This document shows positions 60,285 to 64,000 of a stretch of 64,000 nucleotides of DNA, in pieces (the first letter of the stretch is position 1; the number at the start of each line of letters is the position of its first letter). The DNA is from Galerina marginata (Eukaryota > Basidiomycota > Agaricomycetes > Agaricales > Galerinaceae): the NCBI GenBank assembly GCA_023014335.1, contig JAECYW010000014.1, positions 1,178,001 through 1,242,000 of the forward strand, written 5' to 3'. A model generated the notes under the pieces. That model saw only the letters and a program-made list of their open reading frames with translations, was not told the origin of the DNA and made no database searches. The translations under genes and the position numbers were made by a program.

Positions 60285-61223
60285 ATGGATTCAGGTAGAC
60301 AAGTTGTACCTGTGGGTTCGGAACCTCAACCGGCTATCGTCGAGCAACCAACTCCCAGTCGGCCAGGATTTGGCTACGTCGTCCTTTCCTACCCTCAAGA
60401 AGCGACATTCAAGCCTGTTGGAAAGCATTTCACCCTCAGTTATTTGCCCTCTGCCTTGGTTAATACGCCGTTCCATGAGATCAATACCATTAAAATTTGT
60501 CTTTGGCTTGGTCCAGGTTAGCACGTCGATATTATCTGTGGGCGGACACCTTTTGAATATTTCCTAAGAGCGGCAGCAAATAGAAACGAACATATTTCTC
60601 ATCTGGCCTGGACATGGGATCCTTTTGTTTGGAGAGTTGTGAGTGCATTCATACTTTTGGTCGTCCTATAATCTCTGAATAATCGTAGATTTTCTAGACA
60701 GAAGTCCACTGTCGTGACGCTGATTAACGATACTGGAACATTCACAGACGTTGCGCCAAACGACATTGCCCGTGACTTGTTATACATCAACCGCCAACCT
60801 TGTCTCCTATTTATCTGGTGGAGTGGTCCTCCCAACTCCGTTGTAATGGAAGCAACAAAGCTGTCTCTCAAAACACTAGTTCTCTCTATGGTTGGGAACC
60901 TGGTGGAGGCATTGATAGGCGCAGGGCCGGAATTGCAAGGGGACGCCATCCAATCACCCATGGTTCAACGATGGTACCTGACAATGCTTGAAAGCCTGCG
61001 GTTGGTGCCAAAGGACCAATTCCTTTTTGACCCAACAAAAGTAGCCCATGGAGTTGTCATGCATCTCGGGAATAGTCTCATGGCAAACCATAAATTCGAT
61101 ATTCGCAGTAAGCCCATGCTTTACATACCCATGGCTTTCATACGAATATGGGCCGAACAACTTGAAGCAAGCGGAAGCATTGATGGGGGTTTGGACTGTG
61201 TTCTTACAGAAGTCGTTTCTTAA
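60285..61223 (+). CDS. hypothetical protein
   Basis: Exons 60285-60516, 60571-60638 and 60702-61223 join in phase to 273 aa. The N-terminal third is proline-rich; the middle contains NEHISHLAWTWDPFVWRV and LINDTGTFTDVAPNDIARDL; the C-terminal half is mixed helical without membrane segments long enough to be certain. Acceptor 2 was chosen at 60700-60701 because the nearer AG leaves a stop. No family is recognised. Confidence 0.55.
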
Positions 61224-61342
61224 CTAGAGTATTAATCGTTCTCCCGAACACGGAAAGTTACTATGAATCTTCCTTGCAATTCGATCGTCGTGTGACTCCC
61301 AACTTTGACATTCGTGATCTGACTGACATACGACGCGGCTGC

Positions 61343-61611
61343 GCCGTGTCTGTGTGAAAAGAAAACCTTGCCGCCAAAGTGGAACGAGGCACAGCTTGTT
61401 CAACTTCGGCACTGCCACAGTTTTGCCTCCCAACACCATCATGTATGACCCAGACGCCAAATATCCGCTTCCTAAGCATGGTCCCTCACCGTTAGTCGTC
61501 CATACGATTTTCTCAGAGGCTGAATTATACCGCAATTCATTGGTATCAAGCGCCGCCTCCATTCTAGTTGGAAATGTTGGACATGCTCGTTGTCAGTATC
61601 GTGATCGCTGA
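61343..61611 (+). other. open fragment, possible exon or gene remnant
   Basis: An open frame encodes SLFNFGTATVLPPNTIMYD and YPLPKHGPSPLVVH before a stop at 61609-61611. The opposite strand is also open here (61562-61224). Neither could be extended by convincing splicing, so the coding strand is unresolved. Confidence 0.25.
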
Positions 61612-62327
61612 AAGCCGCTACTTTCTGTCCTGGTTTAACACCTCACTTAGGTCGCTCACAACTCCCATTAACCCCAAGTGGGCTTATCCAGAAGCCTCCT
61701 GGCCAGGTTGGGTGCCTCAGCAGAGGTGGTTACAGGCTCAAGGATGCGTTGTCCTGGAGTCCCGAGGTATATGACGGCCTACAGGTGAGTCTTGACTGAT
61801 GATACGCCGGTATCCCTGATAATTTCTTAGAGGTTTCTGCATGTTCGAATACAACACTATATGGCAGAAGGACACTTGGAACAAGGATTATCAATCACAA
61901 ATCAGTCTCCAACCATTATTTCCAGGATCCAAGATGAAGTATGTAAACTAATCCACGCGTTGTATCTTACCGCTATCGTTGGTGACCTATTTTTTAGGCA
62001 AAAGATGAATACCCGACACTCGCGGATTATCAAGATGGCTGGCCCAGTCGTGATATGATATCTACATACCTAAGCAAATCTCCTTGCGTTCATCGCAGAA
62101 AGAAGAGACCCTTGGGCCTTGTAAGGTGAATAAATCTAATGCGAATAAAGGGGTCCGCCAGGCGTCCTCAGATCCAGGGACCATCAATCGCGTTTATTTC
62201 TTTACGATTTCCCTGCAATTTTGCTAAATTATGGTTTCATTATCTTCTCTGGAATTCGGCTTAAATTTACCTCCTTTTCTTTCGGAAAGTAAGAAGGCGA
62301 AAAAAGTTTGCAATATTTGGACCACAA
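61612..62327. other. no gene seen
   Basis: Short ORFs only; one or two GT-AG pairs near 61790 and 61940 could belong to a decayed gene but no frame is maintained. Confidence 0.4.
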
Positions 62328-62333
62328 TATAAA
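62328..62333 (+). promoter_or_regulatory. TATA box of the DUF6699-like gene
   Basis: TATAAA 75 bp upstream of the ATG at 62408. Confidence 0.45.
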
Positions 62334-62407
62334 CAGAGGGTGTCAGTCGTTTTCGTCCCTCAAGCAACCATAAATTACCCCGCTACAGCCTACGCACGAC
62401 CACTTCA

Positions 62408-63043
62408 ATGCATGGAGCACAGACCAAGCGTGTTCACTTTGCGTACAAGAACATGTACTACCCTTCACCCCCGGACAACGAACACCCGTTGACACCCGCC
62501 GAGGCGACAGTTCGGTCTTCCAACCTTCGCTGCGGTTGCTCGCTGTCATCGTTATCACACTCAGCTCAGCGCATTCAATTTCACGCATACCTCGAGATGT
62601 TGATCGTTACATGGGATTTAAATGACCCACCCTCCATGATCACAAAAAACAATCGCATCATACGTTCCCGAACGTTTGCCGAACCAGCCACCAGCCCTCC
62701 AATGGGATTCATGACTATCGCAATCGAAAGTCTTCCATGGAAGATCAAGGTCTATGCGTCATATAAAACCTACATCACATTGGAAGATGTGTTCCAGGCC
62801 ATCTATAGGTCCCTGCGGACAACTGTAACGAGGTCAGAATTCAACACCATGTCTCAAAACAAGCAATGGCGTGTCACAAAGGCGTACGAGCATCGTTATA
62901 GAAGGCAACGCTGCAGAATGGTCTACGACGAGGAGAAATATGGTGGCATTAGACGTGTTGATTTCCTCTTGGGGTATTCCCGCTTCCTTGGCATCTTCAA
63001 TAGTTGTCGGCCCCGTGTCTATTCTTCGCAGTGGTCATTTTAG
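62408..63043 (+). CDS. DUF6699-like domain protein
   Basis: Single exon, 211 aa. The C-terminal 150 residues follow the pattern of the basidiomycete DUF6699 family: a beta start (MLIVTWDLNDPPSMI), PATSPPMGFMTIAIESLPWKI, ITLEDVFQAIYRSLRTTVTRSEF, a basic helix (AYEHRYRRQRCRM) and GGIRRVDFLLGYSRFLGI. The N-terminal 55 residues are variable and proline/serine-rich. Molecular function of the family is unknown. Length is normal and the frame is intact. Confidence 0.8.
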   Translation: MHGAQTKRVHFAYKNMYYPSPPDNEHPLTPAEATVRSSNLRCGCSLSSLSHSAQRIQFHAYLEMLIVTWDLNDPPSMITKNNRIIRSRTFAEPATSPPMGFMTIAIESLPWKIKVYASYKTYITLEDVFQAIYRSLRTTVTRSEFNTMSQNKQWRVTKAYEHRYRRQRCRMVYDEEKYGGIRRVDFLLGYSRFLGIFNSCRPRVYSSQWSF

Positions 63044-63171
63044 GTGTTTATCATCCAGAATAGATACGCATGCTCATGCTCAAACTTCATGGCCACCCAG
63101 ATCACGAAACGACTAGGTACTATTAATTCTCTTTTTGTATCAAATGATCGAATTATGAGCTACTAGTTTCA

Positions 63172-63809
63172 TCATCCTCGTCCAACATTTCTATCGTTTT
63201 TACTTTTGCTACGTGATGACGTGTTCTTCAAAAACCGGCGGAGAAACTCGAATGTCACCCAATCACCCGCATAGCGCCCCAGGACAGGGCGTTCTGTGGC
63301 TGCCTTTTCCGTATGTTTAAGATAAGATTGTGCGCATAGTCATCCTTCCAATAGAACACATACCAGCTCGAGGATCAATTTTATCTGTGGCCCCACTTGT
63401 TTTGAAAGGCTTAAAGAGATGTTGAGGTGTTTTTTTGCAAGACCGTGGATTGTATCCTGTTGGCTGTTCAGCATATTTGCCGCCACACTAATCAGAAACA
63501 CGGCAATACCAGAACCAAACCATAGTCTTCAGAGGTCCAATCCAAAAGAACTTGAAGATTCGCGTTGTACAACTGGGCTGCCTTTGGTTTTGGTGTCGGG
63601 TTTTGGGTCAGCTGTTGGATTGACGTTGAAATCGGCTGTGATGCTGATAGTAAGGTCGGTGGCTTTGTTACTGGGTCCGCAGCGGGCCTTTGTATCACGC
63701 CAATTGTCCTCGCCCTGCGAGGTCGTGTGGCTCCAAGAAGTAACCGCCTTTTGGTGGCTCGGTCGGAGCCTAAGTGTTTGAGTGAGCGAGTGGAAGAGAC
63801 TTTGGGCAT
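63172..63809 (-). CDS. small hypothetical protein, basic N-terminus and helical C-terminus
   Basis: Tentative exons 63809-63571, 63487-63364 and 63303-63172 give 164 aa. A TATAAATA box lies on the same strand at 63849-63842, 33 bp before the ATG. The N-terminus is basic (KRRLLLGATRPRRART), like a mitochondrial targeting peptide. The middle and end are helical and charged (SQQDTIHGLAKKHLNI, GDWVTFEFLRRFLKN). The first intron is 83 nt, longer than usual here, so the donor choice is the weak point. The plus strand is also open across 63419-63781, but the TATA box and splice phases favour the minus strand. Confidence 0.5.
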
Positions 63810-63841
63810 AACAGAATTGAGTGTCCCTTCCACTCCAATGT

Positions 63842-63849
63842 GTATTTAT
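63842..63849 (-). promoter_or_regulatory. TATA box
   Basis: TATAAATA on the minus strand, 33 bp upstream of the ATG at 63809. Confidence 0.5.
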
Positions 63850-64000
63850 ACACGCGAGGATTATCGATTTATCGATTCCAGTTAGTTACACTGTTTACAA
63901 AGTGTTAATTTGGACAGACTGCATAATTACGCATAGCTACTCGCTACTCTGTCAGCCTGGTGACCGTGAGCTGACAATTGCAATGAATCATCAATGAAAT

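Noticed and set aside
63419..63781. 120-aa plus ORF with hydrophobic start
   Set aside because: The opposite strand has a TATA box at the right distance and a three-exon frame, so the plus ORF is probably a shadow; kept only as a caveat.

Overview
This window is nuclear DNA from a filamentous basidiomycete, most likely a mushroom-forming Agaricomycete. The evidence is many short introns of about 45-65 nt with GT-AG ends and CTNA-type branch points, and gene families typical of that class: a TPR-CHAT protein, an F-box protein, a DUF6699-like protein, an LDB19-type arrestin and a TNP2-like transposase. No database search was possible. Families are recognised from motifs, and exon models were assembled by hand by checking splice sites and reading phase.

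Layout. 0-14.5 kb is a normal gene-rich block: a partial membrane protein (-), a TPR-CHAT protease-like protein (+) convergent with a 10-exon MFS transporter (-), a protein divergent from that transporter (+), a small membrane protein (+), a decayed F-box gene (+) and an intact intronless F-box gene (-). 14.5-24.4 kb is gene-poor and decayed. It holds a near-identical 180-bp duplication among older repeats, a truncated inverted copy of a WD-repeat gene and a broken dynamin-like GTPase. 24.8-34.1 kb mixes three intact genes (WD-repeat, a minisatellite-bearing protein, a two-exon protein) with a dense mosaic repeat field at 30.2-33.05 kb. 35.3-52.1 kb holds a 1453-aa JmjC/cupin-like protein, an arrestin pseudogene, a C-terminal-half copy of nucleoporin TPR/MLP1, a WD-repeat protein with a C-terminal membrane helix, and a 5'-truncated gene of unknown function. 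52.6-64 kb is built around a five-exon TNP2/Plavaka-like transposase flanked by lineage-specific genes, then a DUF6699-like gene and a small helical protein.

A short dispersed element of about 110-295 bp recurs four times. It preserves an exon, a splice donor and part of the next exon of one small coding sequence. Two copies sit directly at the 5' end of long genes in the same orientation, and one of those genes is cut off at the element's terminal sequence. With the frameshifted arrestin, the frameshifted MLP1 copy and the truncated WD copy, this gives a region shaped by duplication, transposition and gene decay. No coordinated biosynthetic or operon-like pathway is visible; most genes look independent.
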